The translations under genes were made by a program, and so were the position numbers. Positions 1-6,132 of a stretch of 10,441 nucleotides of DNA are shown in pieces. Position 1 is the stretch's first letter. Each line of letters opens with the position of its first letter. This DNA is from Clostridia bacterium (lineage in GTDB: Bacteria; Bacillota_E; RBS10-35; JAJYVN01). The stretch covers positions 1 through 10,441 of the forward strand of contig DAHWHT010000155.1 of assembly GCA_027335515.1 (NCBI GenBank), written 5' to 3'. Below the pieces are notes generated by a model that worked only from the letters and a program-made list of their open reading frames with translations, was not told the DNA's origin and searched no databases.

Positions 1-2
1 GA

Positions 3-302
3 ACGACGTTCCAGGTTGGTGATTTGGTGCGATGGGGCAGCCAGGCCAACGGTTCGACGGTGTACAAGCGCGGGATCATAGAGGCTATCCTCCCACCAGG
101 GGAAACGGCGAGAAACCACTTGCCACCTGGCTTGGCGCACACCCGATTCACCGGGCAAAGCGTGAGTAGCAAGGCGCGGGTGCTGGTGCGAGTCATCTCT
201 CGGCGTCCCGATTATGCGGGGGCACGGTGGTTCCATTATGCCCCCGGCCACGAGCCTTGGTATGCGCCCTATGCCAGCGTCGTCGCGATCGAGACTCGGT
301 AA
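3..302 (+). CDS. Small hypothetical protein, 5' end outside window
   Basis: The frame is open from the first bases, so the true start probably lies before the window. A TTG at 24 is the first possible internal start, but the residues before it (TTFQVGD) fit the rest of the protein. The roughly 99 visible residues begin with FQVGDLVRWGSQ, continue with a GxxxxKxG turn and an IIEAILPPG strand, and end with WYAPYASVVAIE. The pattern suggests a small beta-rich, SH3-like soluble protein. From memory it resembles short uncharacterised proteins on plasmids and phages whose N-termini read like VGDxVxWxSQAxG, but I cannot assign a function. No signal peptide or membrane helix is visible. It ends 16 bases before the next small gene and is probably co-transcribed with it. 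Confidence 0.6.
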   Translation, partial: TTFQVGDLVRWGSQANGSTVYKRGIIEAILPPGETARNHLPPGLAHTRFTGQSVSSKARVLVRVISRRPDYAGARWFHYAPGHEPWYAPYASVVAIETR

Positions 303-318
303 GACGGGCGGGATTCAT

Positions 319-465
319 ATGCACCGTCGCCTCCTGCTCCGAGTGGTGCGCTCGGTTGTGCTGGTCGCGGTGGTGGTGGCGGCGGCCATGCTGGCGGCCT
401 ATGACCTGCGGACGTGGCCGGCGATACGGGTGTTTCTCGCCACGCACTGGTGGCATTCCCTATAG
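319..465 (+). CDS. 48-residue single-helix membrane protein
   Basis: The ATG at 319 follows the previous stop by 16 bases, with only a weak purine stretch (GGCGGG) upstream. The product starts MHRRLLLRVVRS and then has one strongly hydrophobic segment at about residues 9-27 (VVRSVVLVAVVVAAAMLAAY). A short tail ends in HWWHSL. The basic N-terminus before the helix suggests an N-in single-pass membrane protein or an uncleaved signal anchor. It ends 14 bases before the tadB-like start and lies in the same direction, so it is probably translated from the pilus-cluster transcript. I recognise no family. It could be a small accessory subunit of the Tad platform, but that is inferred from position only. 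Confidence 0.5.
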   Translation: MHRRLLLRVVRSVVLVAVVVAAAMLAAYDLRTWPAIRVFLATHWWHSL

Positions 466-479
466 AGGGGGACGGTTGC

Positions 480-1445
480 ATGGAACTGCTGGCGCCGATG
501 CTGGTCGCGGCGGCGATCCTCACGGCGGCCTTCGCCGTCATTCGCGCCCGTGAGGACAAGCGCTCCTCGCTCGCGGCGGCCATCGCGGACAAGGGGACGG
601 GGAACCGGCGCGTCACCCCCAAGGCGGTACGGCGCGAACGGCTGAAGGCCGCCATGGCGGTGCGCGAGGGTCAGGACCCGCTGCCGTGGCCATTCAGCCG
701 CCTCAACACCCTCCAGCGGCAGGCAGGGGAGTATGACGGCCCCCTGCGCATCCTGCTCATCATCGCGCTGTCGGCGGCCGGCCTCGGGGTGGTGGCGTGG
801 CTCCTCACGGGCCAAGCCTTGCTGACCGCCGCCGCGGTGCTCTCCGGCGTCGCGGTACCGGGGTTGCTGCTGCGCGCCAAGGCCAAACGCCGCATGGGCA
901 AGATCGAGGACCAGGTGGCGGGGCTCTGTGTGGACCTCGAACAGGCGTGCCAGTCGGGGCAACCCATTGAGAAGGCCCTCTTCGAGATCGCCCCCAAGAC
1001 CCCCGCCCCGCTGGGCGACGAGCTGCGCCTAGTCGTGCGCGACGTCTCGCAGGGCATCCCCATCGACGCGGCGCTGGGGGAGATGGCGGGCCGTCTGCCC
1101 GATGCCCCCAGCGTGCGCCTGTTCGTTGGGTCCGTGCAGATCAGCCTGGAAATGGGGGCGCCGCTGGGCGACCAGATGAGCCGCATCGCCGAGGTGATCC
1201 GCGCCCGCCGATTGGCGCACACGCGCATCGCGGGGGTCACGGCGACCGCGCGGACGCAGGCGAAGGCGCTGTCGTTCGTCCCTCTGGCGGCCTACGTGTG
1301 GGTGCATATGTCGTCCCCTCAGACGCTGGCGGGTTACGAGGGGCCGATGGGGGAGCTGAAACTGCTCGGGCTGGCGGGTTGGGTTGTTCTCGGATACTTC
1401 TTCACCCAACGGCTCTTGTCCGATGCGTTCGATTCCGTGTTGTGA
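480..1445 (+). CDS. tadB: TadB-like type II/IV secretion F-domain platform protein
   Basis: This 321-residue protein has the TadB layout. An N-terminal helix lies at about residues 4-22 and a basic cytoplasmic linker follows. A pair of helices lies at about 88-130, then a T2SSF domain at about 145-260, and two C-terminal helices at about 262-312. The T2SSF part includes the LCVDLEQACQSGQPIEKAL segment and the GAPLGDQMSRIAEVIRARRL segment, both typical of the TadB/GspF cytoplasmic bundle. In Tad systems TadB and TadC form the inner-membrane platform that couples the CpaF/TadA ATPase to pilin polymerisation. I chose ATG 480 because AGAGGGGGAC (465-474) precedes it at good spacing; an upstream in-frame GTG would overlap the preceding gene. 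The tadC-like gene follows closely. Assignment to T2SSF is secure; TadB rather than another F-family paralogue is inferred from order. Confidence 0.85.
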   Translation: MELLAPMLVAAAILTAAFAVIRAREDKRSSLAAAIADKGTGNRRVTPKAVRRERLKAAMAVREGQDPLPWPFSRLNTLQRQAGEYDGPLRILLIIALSAAGLGVVAWLLTGQALLTAAAVLSGVAVPGLLLRAKAKRRMGKIEDQVAGLCVDLEQACQSGQPIEKALFEIAPKTPAPLGDELRLVVRDVSQGIPIDAALGEMAGRLPDAPSVRLFVGSVQISLEMGAPLGDQMSRIAEVIRARRLAHTRIAGVTATARTQAKALSFVPLAAYVWVHMSSPQTLAGYEGPMGELKLLGLAGWVVLGYFFTQRLLSDAFDSVL

Positions 1446-1532
1446 TTGGTCGCAGTGCCCGTGCCGTGGCTTTTAGTACGGGCGACGGGCCCAGGAGTAC
1501 CAAACAGACGGGCGGAAGCGCCGGGCGGTGAG

Positions 1533-2468
1533 ATGGCAACAACACGTTGGCGAAAGGTGGAATCGTCGGTGCCCTTCATCGTGCTTTCCTCGGCGCTCAC
1601 GGGAGTCGCGGTGCTGGTGCTCTATCTCAGTCGCTTCGCCGCCCAGGGGACCTCGCTGGTGGTGCAGCGGCTACGCGCTGGCGCCGACGCCGCCGGCCAG
1701 GGGACCCCGGGCAACTTCGGGCTGACCATGGAGGAGCGCGCTGCGGCCATCCGGGCGCGGGCGGTCGGGGCGCTGACACGCCTCGGGGGGCGGCTGGCAC
1801 AACCCGAGGGACTGCCGCGGCGGCTCAAGTGGGCCGGGATCACGTGGAGTGCCGCCGCATGGCAGGCCCTCCCGTATCCGCTGGCGGGCATCGGGGCGGT
1901 GCTGGGCGGGGCCGCCGGCCAAGTCGTTCACCGCGACCTCGTTCCGCTGGTGCTGGCCGGCGGGTTCCTCGGCGCCCTGTGGCCCTCCCTGTATCTCACA
2001 AGCCGCTTGGGGGCGCGCAAGTCCCGCATCGCCCGCGAGATCCTCACCTACGCGGAGTACCTCGCGATGGCGATCAAGGCGGGGGCGGACTTCCGCGTCG
2101 CGGTGGACCAGGTTGAGGAGCGGTTCCCCGGACCCGTCGCCGAGGCCTTCACCGGCGCGCTGGTCGCGGCGGGCATCGGCGGCAGTATGGACGAGGGATT
2201 GCGCCGCGTCGAGGAGGAACTTGACAACCCGGACGCCCACACCGTCATCAACACCCTGAGCAACACCCTTACCTACGGGGCCGCGTGCGCCGACCACCTC
2301 GTGAACGCCGTGCAGAGCATCCGCAAGGAGCGCACCGAGAAGGTCATGGAGAAGGCGGGCCGCTCGGCGGTCCTCCTCCTCTTGCCCACGGTGGTCTTCG
2401 TGATGCCGGTCGTGTTCCTCCTCGTCGTCTTTCCGATGCTGCACTCGGCGCTCGCGTTCATCGGGTAA
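1533..2468 (+). CDS. tadC: TadC-like type II/IV secretion F-domain platform protein
   Basis: This 311-residue integral membrane protein has a helix at about residues 13-33, a charged cytoplasmic stretch, and a pair of helices at about 107-155. A T2SSF domain follows at about 165-270, including EILTYAEYLAMAIKAGADFR and the GSMDEGLRRVEEELDNP segment. The last hydrophobic run is about residues 280-310 (LLLLPTVVFVMPVVFLLVVF). The KAGRSAVLLLLP junction before that run is characteristic of TadC. It should partner the upstream TadB-like protein as the second half of the pilus assembly platform. The frame is open from 1446, directly after the tadB stop, but the first residues from there are not TadC-like. 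ATG 1533 starts a sensible cytoplasmic N-terminus, although no ideal ribosome binding site decides it. Two GC-rich hairpins follow the stop. Confidence 0.83.
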   Translation: MATTRWRKVESSVPFIVLSSALTGVAVLVLYLSRFAAQGTSLVVQRLRAGADAAGQGTPGNFGLTMEERAAAIRARAVGALTRLGGRLAQPEGLPRRLKWAGITWSAAAWQALPYPLAGIGAVLGGAAGQVVHRDLVPLVLAGGFLGALWPSLYLTSRLGARKSRIAREILTYAEYLAMAIKAGADFRVAVDQVEERFPGPVAEAFTGALVAAGIGGSMDEGLRRVEEELDNPDAHTVINTLSNTLTYGAACADHLVNAVQSIRKERTEKVMEKAGRSAVLLLLPTVVFVMPVVFLLVVFPMLHSALAFIG

Positions 2469-2471
2469 CCG

Positions 2472-2511
2472 GTTAGCCATCGGCTAACAAGCGGCTGGCG
2501 CCCAGCGCCGC
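2472..2511 (+). terminator. Paired hairpins after tadC-like gene
   Basis: GTTAGCC (2472-2478) and GGCTAAC (2482-2488) form a perfect 7-bp stem with a 3-base loop, four bases after the tadC-like stop. A second GC-rich hairpin follows at 2491-2511 (GCGGCTGG / CCAG..CCGC with a two-base bulge). There is no U-tract after either one, so this is not a textbook Rho-independent terminator. Its place between platform genes and pilins suggests an attenuator or an mRNA-processing and stabilising element that lets pilins be made in excess. That role is inferred. Confidence 0.4.
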
Positions 2512-2571
2512 GGTAAAGGGGGTGGTGTTGGGATTTCCGCGCGGCCTCGTGTCTCGCACCTTTCTATAGAG

Positions 2572-2580
2572 GGAGGTGAT
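2572..2580 (+). promoter_or_regulatory. Strong ribosome binding site of first pilin
   Basis: GGAGGTGAT is fully complementary to the 3' end of bacterial 16S rRNA. It lies five bases before ATG 2586. It fixes the pilin start and predicts very high translation, as expected for a structural pilus subunit. Confidence 0.8.
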
Positions 2581-2585
2581 GATCG

Positions 2586-2810
2586 ATGCGCGGGGTTTTG
2601 GCTTTGTTCGGCAAGCGGATCCGCAACCGCCGCGGTCAGACCAGCTTCGAGTACTTTCTCTTGATCGCGGGGGTCGCTGTTCTGGTGGGAGCGGCGGTGC
2701 TCAAGTTCGGCGGGGGCGTCAAGACGGGTATCAATAATGGCAACAACTGCTTCAACGGGTTGCAGGTCTCCAGCACCGCTTCCGGTACCTCTGCGGCTAA
2801 GTGTCCATGA
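2586..2810 (+). CDS. Flp-type small pilin 1
   Basis: This 74-residue prepilin has a basic leader (MRGVLALFGKRIRNRRG) followed by QTSFEYFLLIAG. Processing after Gly17 would leave Glu at +5 and Tyr at +6, the signature of Flp/Tad pilins cut by TadV/CpaA-type prepilin peptidases. The same stretch also fits the archaeal class III signal motif QxSxEY. A single hydrophobic segment at about residues 24-42 forms the pilin core helix. The tail after GGGVKTGI is rich in Asn, Ser and Thr and carries Cys55 and Cys73. Both cysteines are kept in the second pilin, suggesting a disulfide loop that classical 50-60 residue Flp pilins lack. It follows the TadBC platform genes and is about 84% identical to the next gene, so it is a likely major subunit. 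Pilin class is well supported; the disulfide is inferred. Confidence 0.85.
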   Translation: MRGVLALFGKRIRNRRGQTSFEYFLLIAGVAVLVGAAVLKFGGGVKTGINNGNNCFNGLQVSSTASGTSAAKCP

Positions 2811-2818
2811 TCGTAACA

Positions 2819-2926
2819 TCACCTCATCCAGAAACCATCGAACCGATAGCAGGCACCGTAAGCCCTACGTAGCGCGGTAGGTCTGCGGTGCCTGCTACTA
2901 CTTTGTTTATACAGTAAAGGAGGTGA
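2819..2926 (+). promoter_or_regulatory. Inter-pilin hairpin and possible SD-sequestering pairing
   Basis: TAGCAGGCACCG (2847-2858) and CGGTGCCTGCTA (2886-2897) form a perfect 12-bp stem. A smaller stem, CCTAC/GTAGG (2864-2868 with 2877-2881), nests inside it. A T-rich stretch (CTTTGTTT, 2901-2908) follows, so the hairpin may act as a leaky terminator. Outside it, TCACCTC (2819-2825) is perfectly complementary to GAGGTGA (2920-2926), the Shine-Dalgarno core of the second pilin. Base pairing across the hairpin could mask that ribosome binding site. The pairings are read directly from the sequence; the regulatory effect is inferred. Confidence 0.5.
2917..2925 (+). promoter_or_regulatory. Strong ribosome binding site of second pilin
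   Basis: AAGGAGGTG lies seven bases before ATG 2933 and matches the anti-Shine-Dalgarno sequence almost perfectly. It fixes the start of the second pilin. It is also the segment that could be masked by TCACCTC at 2819-2825. Confidence 0.75.
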
Positions 2927-2932
2927 AGTATA

Positions 2933-3154
2933 ATGCGTGGCATTCTGGCTTTGTTCGGGCGCCGCATCCGCAATCGCCGCGGCCAGACCAGCTTCGAGTA
3001 CTTTCTCTTGATCGCGGGGGTCGCTGTCCTGGTGGGAGCGGCGGTGATCAAGTTCGGCGGTGGCGTCAAGACTGGAATCACCAACGGTTCCAATTGTCTC
3101 ACCAATATGCAGGTCTCCAGCACGGCCACCGGGTCTTCGACGGCGAAGTGCTAA
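2933..3154 (+). CDS. Flp-type small pilin 2 (tandem paralogue)
   Basis: This 73-residue prepilin matches the first pilin at about 61 of 73 positions. It shares the same leader length, the same G17|QTSFEY processing site, the same hydrophobic core and the same two cysteines at positions 55 and 73. Differences concentrate in the tail between residues 50 and 70 (for example NGSNCLTNM against NGNNCFNGL) and are mostly conservative. The nucleotide sequence encoding the signal and helix is nearly identical in the two genes, which argues for a recent tandem duplication or gene conversion. The tail is the exposed part of a pilin, so the copies may give alternative or mixed filaments. A GC-rich hairpin after the stop separates it from the TadE-like gene. 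It has its own strong ribosome binding site but no promoter I can identify. Confidence 0.85.
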   Translation: MRGILALFGRRIRNRRGQTSFEYFLLIAGVAVLVGAAVIKFGGGVKTGITNGSNCLTNMQVSSTATGSSTAKC

Positions 3155-3176
3155 TCGCTCGGCCGGTTAGCGCGGA

Positions 3177-3206
3177 GGCGGCCAGGCGTGGGCGCTTGGC
3201 CGCCTT
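3177..3206 (+). terminator. Hairpin terminator/attenuator after pilin 2
   Basis: GGCGGCCAGGCG (3177-3188) pairs with CGCTTGGCCGCC (3193-3204) over 12 bp with one G-U wobble, around a TGGG loop. Only TTGTCC follows instead of a long T-tract, so termination is likely partial. This would suit a locus where pilins must outnumber the downstream pseudopilins. Confidence 0.5.
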
Positions 3207-3236
3207 GTCCAAAAAAGGCTGAAGCAGGTGAGCGCG

Positions 3237-3839
3237 ATGGTCTTGCTGCAGCGGTTCCGAGATGCCGCATGGTTTCCGATCGGCAGGACCCGCTACCGCG
3301 TGCGCACGCCATCGCCGGCCGCGGCATCCCCCGGTCTCCGAACGGCGTCCCCTGGTACCCGAACGGCGCCTACGGGGGGGTCGCCCCTGCTGGCCCGTCT
3401 CCGCGACCGCCGCGGGCAGGCCATGATGGAGTTCGTCCTCATCCTGGGGGGTCTACTGGGCATCACCTTCGGCGGCATCTCGCTGTCCTACGGCTTCATG
3501 GCCAAGTCGGTCGTGGTCGCGGCGGCCCGCGACGCCGCCCGCACCCTGGCCATCGACTGCGGCGCCGGGAACCCGACCGCCTATGGCGATGCCGAGGCCG
3601 CCGCCTACGCCGACCTCCGGGCCGGCCAGACGGTGGTGGACCAGACCGGCGGGGCCACGGCGCCGTCCCCGCCCACGCAAGGCGCGTGGGGGTTCTCCGC
3701 TTCGTGCAGCGGGTCGCTGGCTACGGCGACAGTGTACTACGACGCCCCGACGATGTTCCCGGGCATTCTCGCCAGTGCGGGCGTCAAGAACGCCAACACG
3801 TTCCAGGAGTCGGCCACGGTGTCGTTCCCCGTGGAGTGA
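3237..3839 (+). CDS. TadE-like pseudopilin with long leader
   Basis: This 200-residue protein has a TadE-type signal. RRG at residues 58-60 is followed by QAMMEFVLILGG, so cleavage after Gly60 would leave Glu at +5 and Phe at +6. The core hydrophobic helix spans about residues 66-92 and ends in the helical SVVVAAARDAARTLAID pattern of TadE/TadG N-termini. The rest is a secreted Ala/Gly/Thr-rich domain with two cysteines (IDCGAG and SASCSG) that may pair. TadE is a minor pseudopilin needed for pilus assembly. The roughly 60-residue basic, Pro- and Thr-rich leader is much longer than the usual 10-20 residues. I prefer ATG 3237, five bases after AGGTGA; GTG 3228 is an in-frame alternative. The gene follows the pilins and precedes a small membrane protein. 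Confidence 0.72.
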   Translation: MVLLQRFRDAAWFPIGRTRYRVRTPSPAAASPGLRTASPGTRTAPTGGSPLLARLRDRRGQAMMEFVLILGGLLGITFGGISLSYGFMAKSVVVAAARDAARTLAIDCGAGNPTAYGDAEAAAYADLRAGQTVVDQTGGATAPSPPTQGAWGFSASCSGSLATATVYYDAPTMFPGILASAGVKNANTFQESATVSFPVE

Positions 3840-3903
3840 GCCCGGCCGCCGCTGCGGTGCTTGTTGTATCTGTAGTCTTTGCGCAAATCAGCAGGTGATC
3901 GGC

Positions 3904-4200
3904 GTGAGCATCGACTACATACGGGGGACGACGGGGATGGTGTTGCTTGTCGGGGGCGCGGTGTTTCTTGTTGGTCCCTCCGTGCCGTTGCCTTGTATCT
4001 CTGGCACCACTCCTCCAGCGGGGCATCGTACGGGGATTGCCGGTACGGCGGTTCCCTCACATCGTCTGTGCCGTGGGGGCACGCCGGGCCTGCCGTGGCT
4101 AGGCGCGCCCTGCTTGCTGTTGGGGGTGGCCCTGATCGTGTGGCAGATACACGCCTGGCGAAAAGGCGCCGCCGCATATCGGAAAAGCCTGGGCGGGTGA
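3904..4200 (+). CDS. 98-residue two-helix membrane protein
   Basis: GTG 3904 is preceded by AGGTGATC (3893-3900) at a suitable distance. The product begins MSIDYIRGTTG and has a hydrophobic segment at about residues 12-30. An extracytoplasmic-looking loop follows with Cys, Pro, Gly and Thr (including CISGTTPPAGH and LCRGGTPG), then a second hydrophobic segment at about 68-86 (PWLGAPCLLLGVALIVWQ). It ends with a basic cytoplasmic tail. I do not recognise the family. It lies 64 bases after the TadE-like gene in the same direction, so it probably belongs to the pilus cluster. Its stop codon is part of GTGA, directly before the structured RNA of the IscB element, so the insertion left this reading frame intact. 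Confidence 0.55.
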   Translation: MSIDYIRGTTGMVLLVGGAVFLVGPSVPLPCISGTTPPAGHRTGIAGTAVPSHRLCRGGTPGLPWLGAPCLLLGVALIVWQIHAWRKGAAAYRKSLGG

Positions 4201-4542
4201 GGCCGCGTCGAGAGGAGCGGTGTTGCAGTAACCACTCAGGAGGCCCTCATTACCGCCTGTTGAGATCTCTGGGGAGTTACCAGGCCAAGCGCCCGAGGTT
4301 GGCGACCGATGAAGGCGCTACGTTGTCGTCAGGTCCAAGACCCACTCCGGGATGCTTCCTCAGTCCTGGACCCTGGAACCCGCCGCAGCAGACAAGCCGA
4401 GTAGGCACCGGTACGAAACGGGCGGGGGGAAGCGCCGGGCGACAACATCGCCGAGGGGAGCGGGCCAGGCAAGCCGGCCTGGCCCTGTAACGAGAGGCCT
4501 CGTAAGAGGCTCCCCGCAAGGGGATTTATCGAATGGAAGGGA
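4201..4542 (+). ncRNA. HEARO / IscB omega RNA
   Basis: No credible gene lies here, but the region is dense in strong stems in the position where IscB omega RNAs are encoded. Read directly: GGTCCAAGAC (4332-4341) with GTCCTGGACC (4363-4372), one mismatch; GGCGA (4438-4442) with TCGCC (4448-4452); GGGCCAGGC (4462-4470) with GCCTGGCCC (4477-4485); GGCCTC (4496-4501) with GAGGCT (4506-4511), one wobble; and TCCCC (4511-4515) with GGGGA (4520-4524) around a GCAA tetraloop. In the IscB family this RNA binds the protein and guides it. The guide is at the RNA's 5' end and comes from DNA flanking the element, here the last bases of the 98-residue gene. The exact ends and any promoter are not visible to me. 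Confidence 0.75.
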
Positions 4543-6045
4543 GTGCCGCCCGTGGTCTTCGTTTTGGACAAGCATAAGAGACCATTGATGCCTTGCAGCA
4601 ATCGCCGGGCGCGCATTCTGCTGCAGCGTGGTCGAGCAGTCGTCCATCGTATGATGCCGTTTACGCTCCGGCTCAGGGATCGGGTAGCGGAAAAGTCTGT
4701 GGTGCAACCGATCCGTATGAAGATCGATCCAGGATCAAAGCATAGCGGCGTCGCTTTGATCAGAGAGGAAGGGGGAGATAAAGGGACTGTGCTGCACCTT
4801 GCCCAGGTTGACCACAAGACAAATGTACATAAGCGGATGGGACAGCGGGCGGGATACCGCCGCCGCCGTCGTTCCGTCAACCTGCGCTATCGACCCCCCC
4901 GATTCGCCAACCGTCACCCCGAGTCGTGCGCTGGTTGTGGTCGAAATGCGCGGCATGGGGGTCGATTCTGTCGCCAATGCCACACGACCGGCCACCACGA
5001 CACAGGGATGCACCCAGTCAGCCGACTTGCCCCATCGCTTCGCTGCCGGGTGGATAATCTCACTTCCTGGGTGAATCGCTATCGCAGACTCGCCCCCCTT
5101 GCATCTATCTCTATGGAGTTAGTGCGCTTCGACCTCCAGGGGATGGAGAACCCAGAAATCCAAGGGACCTTGTACCAGCAGGGAACCTTGGCCGGGGTCG
5201 AGGTACGGGAGTACCTGTTGCAGAAGTTCAAACATCAGTGCGCGTATTGCGAAGGCCTCTCCGGCAACCCCATCCTTAACTTGGATCACATCGTGCCGCG
5301 CTCTCGGGATGGTACCGATCGAGTAAGCAATCTTGCTTTGGCCTGCAGGTCTTGCAACGAAGACAAGGGGGCCCGCACACCCGCTGAGTGGGCGGAACAT
5401 CTAAGTGCCTCGAAGCGGGCACTCGACCGGAAGCGAGTCGAACAATGCGGTAGGGTGCAGGCCCGTGCCAAGGCACCGTTGCAGGATGCAGCGGCAGTCA
5501 ACACAACCCGATGGGTGCTACACCGTGTCTTGCTTCGCACCAACCTGTCGATTGAGGTTGGCAGCGGGGGCCGGACCAAGTGGAACCGCACTCGCCTGGG
5601 TCTGCCGAAAACGCACGCAACGGATGCTGCCTGCGTCGGAACAAGCACACCATCCATGCTGCGGTTAGCGGACCATCGGATCCTCGTCATTACGGCACTT
5701 GGACGAGGGCGCTATCAACGGACCAAGGTCAATGCCAGCGGTTTTCCTGTCGGTTACCTGATGCGCACCAAGGATGCCCATGGCTTTCGCAGCAGTGATC
5801 TGGTAGAGGCCGCGGTGCAGGTCCGACCAAAACGGGCGGACTTACCGGCGGGGCTGAAGCAAGGATGGGCGTTCTTGCAGGCGCAGGTATTGTGCCGGGC
5901 TCGTGTCATCGTTCGAGCGTGCGGGGCCTTCCGGGTAGGACCATTTGACGGAGTCTCCTGGAAAGCTGTTCGTCTCCTGCAACGAGCAGATGGCTACGGC
6001 TATAGATACGACACTATGCCCTTGGCCGCTTCCCCGGGACCTTAA
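4543..6045 (+). CDS. iscB: IscB RNA-guided nuclease (Cas9 ancestor family)
   Basis: The protein is 500 residues from GTG 4543. GTG 4552 is in frame and better spaced from GGAAGGGA (4535-4542), so the mature start may be three residues later. Order: PLMP domain with VFVLDKHKRPLMP (5-17); RuvC-I KIDPGSKHSG with Asp62; arginine-rich bridge helix QRAGYRRRRR (101-110); a CxxC-x10-CxxC finger (Cys129, 132, 143, 146); RuvC-II SMELVRFD with Glu192; HNH domain (about 230-276) with Cys233/236, Asp248-His249, Asn263 and Cys268/271; RuvC-III LPKTHATDAACVG with His358 and Asp361; and a C-terminal TAM-interacting region ending LLQRADGYGY. All nuclease residues are present, so it should cut both strands of a target matching its omega RNA. 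Family members are about 400-550 residues. The finger is the least familiar part. Confidence 0.93.
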   Translation: MPPVVFVLDKHKRPLMPCSNRRARILLQRGRAVVHRMMPFTLRLRDRVAEKSVVQPIRMKIDPGSKHSGVALIREEGGDKGTVLHLAQVDHKTNVHKRMGQRAGYRRRRRSVNLRYRPPRFANRHPESCAGCGRNARHGGRFCRQCHTTGHHDTGMHPVSRLAPSLRCRVDNLTSWVNRYRRLAPLASISMELVRFDLQGMENPEIQGTLYQQGTLAGVEVREYLLQKFKHQCAYCEGLSGNPILNLDHIVPRSRDGTDRVSNLALACRSCNEDKGARTPAEWAEHLSASKRALDRKRVEQCGRVQARAKAPLQDAAAVNTTRWVLHRVLLRTNLSIEVGSGGRTKWNRTRLGLPKTHATDAACVGTSTPSMLRLADHRILVITALGRGRYQRTKVNASGFPVGYLMRTKDAHGFRSSDLVEAAVQVRPKRADLPAGLKQGWAFLQAQVLCRARVIVRACGAFRVGPFDGVSWKAVRLLQRADGYGYRYDTMPLAASPGP

Positions 6046-6132
6046 ACGGCCGTTGGCCGCCCGTAGGGCTGAGTAGTTACCAATGTGGAAGACGACGTGC
6101 CAGGTCAAGTGGATTTGAAAGGAACGGCAAAG

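Larger units (their letters stand above)
4201..6080 (+). mobile_element. IscB (HEARO) element inserted in the pilus cluster
   Basis: The element comprises the structured RNA region (4201-4542), iscB (4543-6045) and a short right end. I set the left boundary just after GTGA (4197-4200). From memory, HEARO elements favour ATGA or GTGA flanks, and the pilus-cluster gene ends exactly there. The right end carries a hairpin, CGGCC/GGCCG (6047-6051 with 6055-6059). CTGAGTAGTTAC (6069-6080) is complementary at 11 of 12 positions to GTAACCACTCAG (4228-4239) near the left end. No tnpA is present, so movement would need a transposase in trans. The coding part looks less GC-rich than its neighbours, consistent with acquisition. 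Boundaries are approximate. Confidence 0.65.

Noticed and set aside
1671..2480. 269-residue minus-strand open frame opposite the tadC-like gene
   Set aside because: High GC content opens long antisense frames. The translation is a low-complexity Arg/Gly/Asp/His mix with no domain, while the plus strand encodes a clear TadC-like protein.
2816..2828. 16S rRNA 3'-end fragment (CATCACCTCAT resembles the anti-Shine-Dalgarno end)
   Set aside because: The match covers only about eight bases with no flanking rRNA similarity. Complementarity to the pilin ribosome binding site explains it better.
3879..4490. Long forward open frame crossing the 98-residue gene and the omega RNA region
   Set aside because: It has no suitable start, reads as low-quality Arg/Gly-rich sequence, and conflicts with the better-supported 98-residue frame and the structured RNA.
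4329..4880. Minus-strand open frame overlapping the omega RNA and the start of iscB
   Set aside because: It is antisense to iscB, matches no family I know, and is explained by the base composition of the opposite strand.
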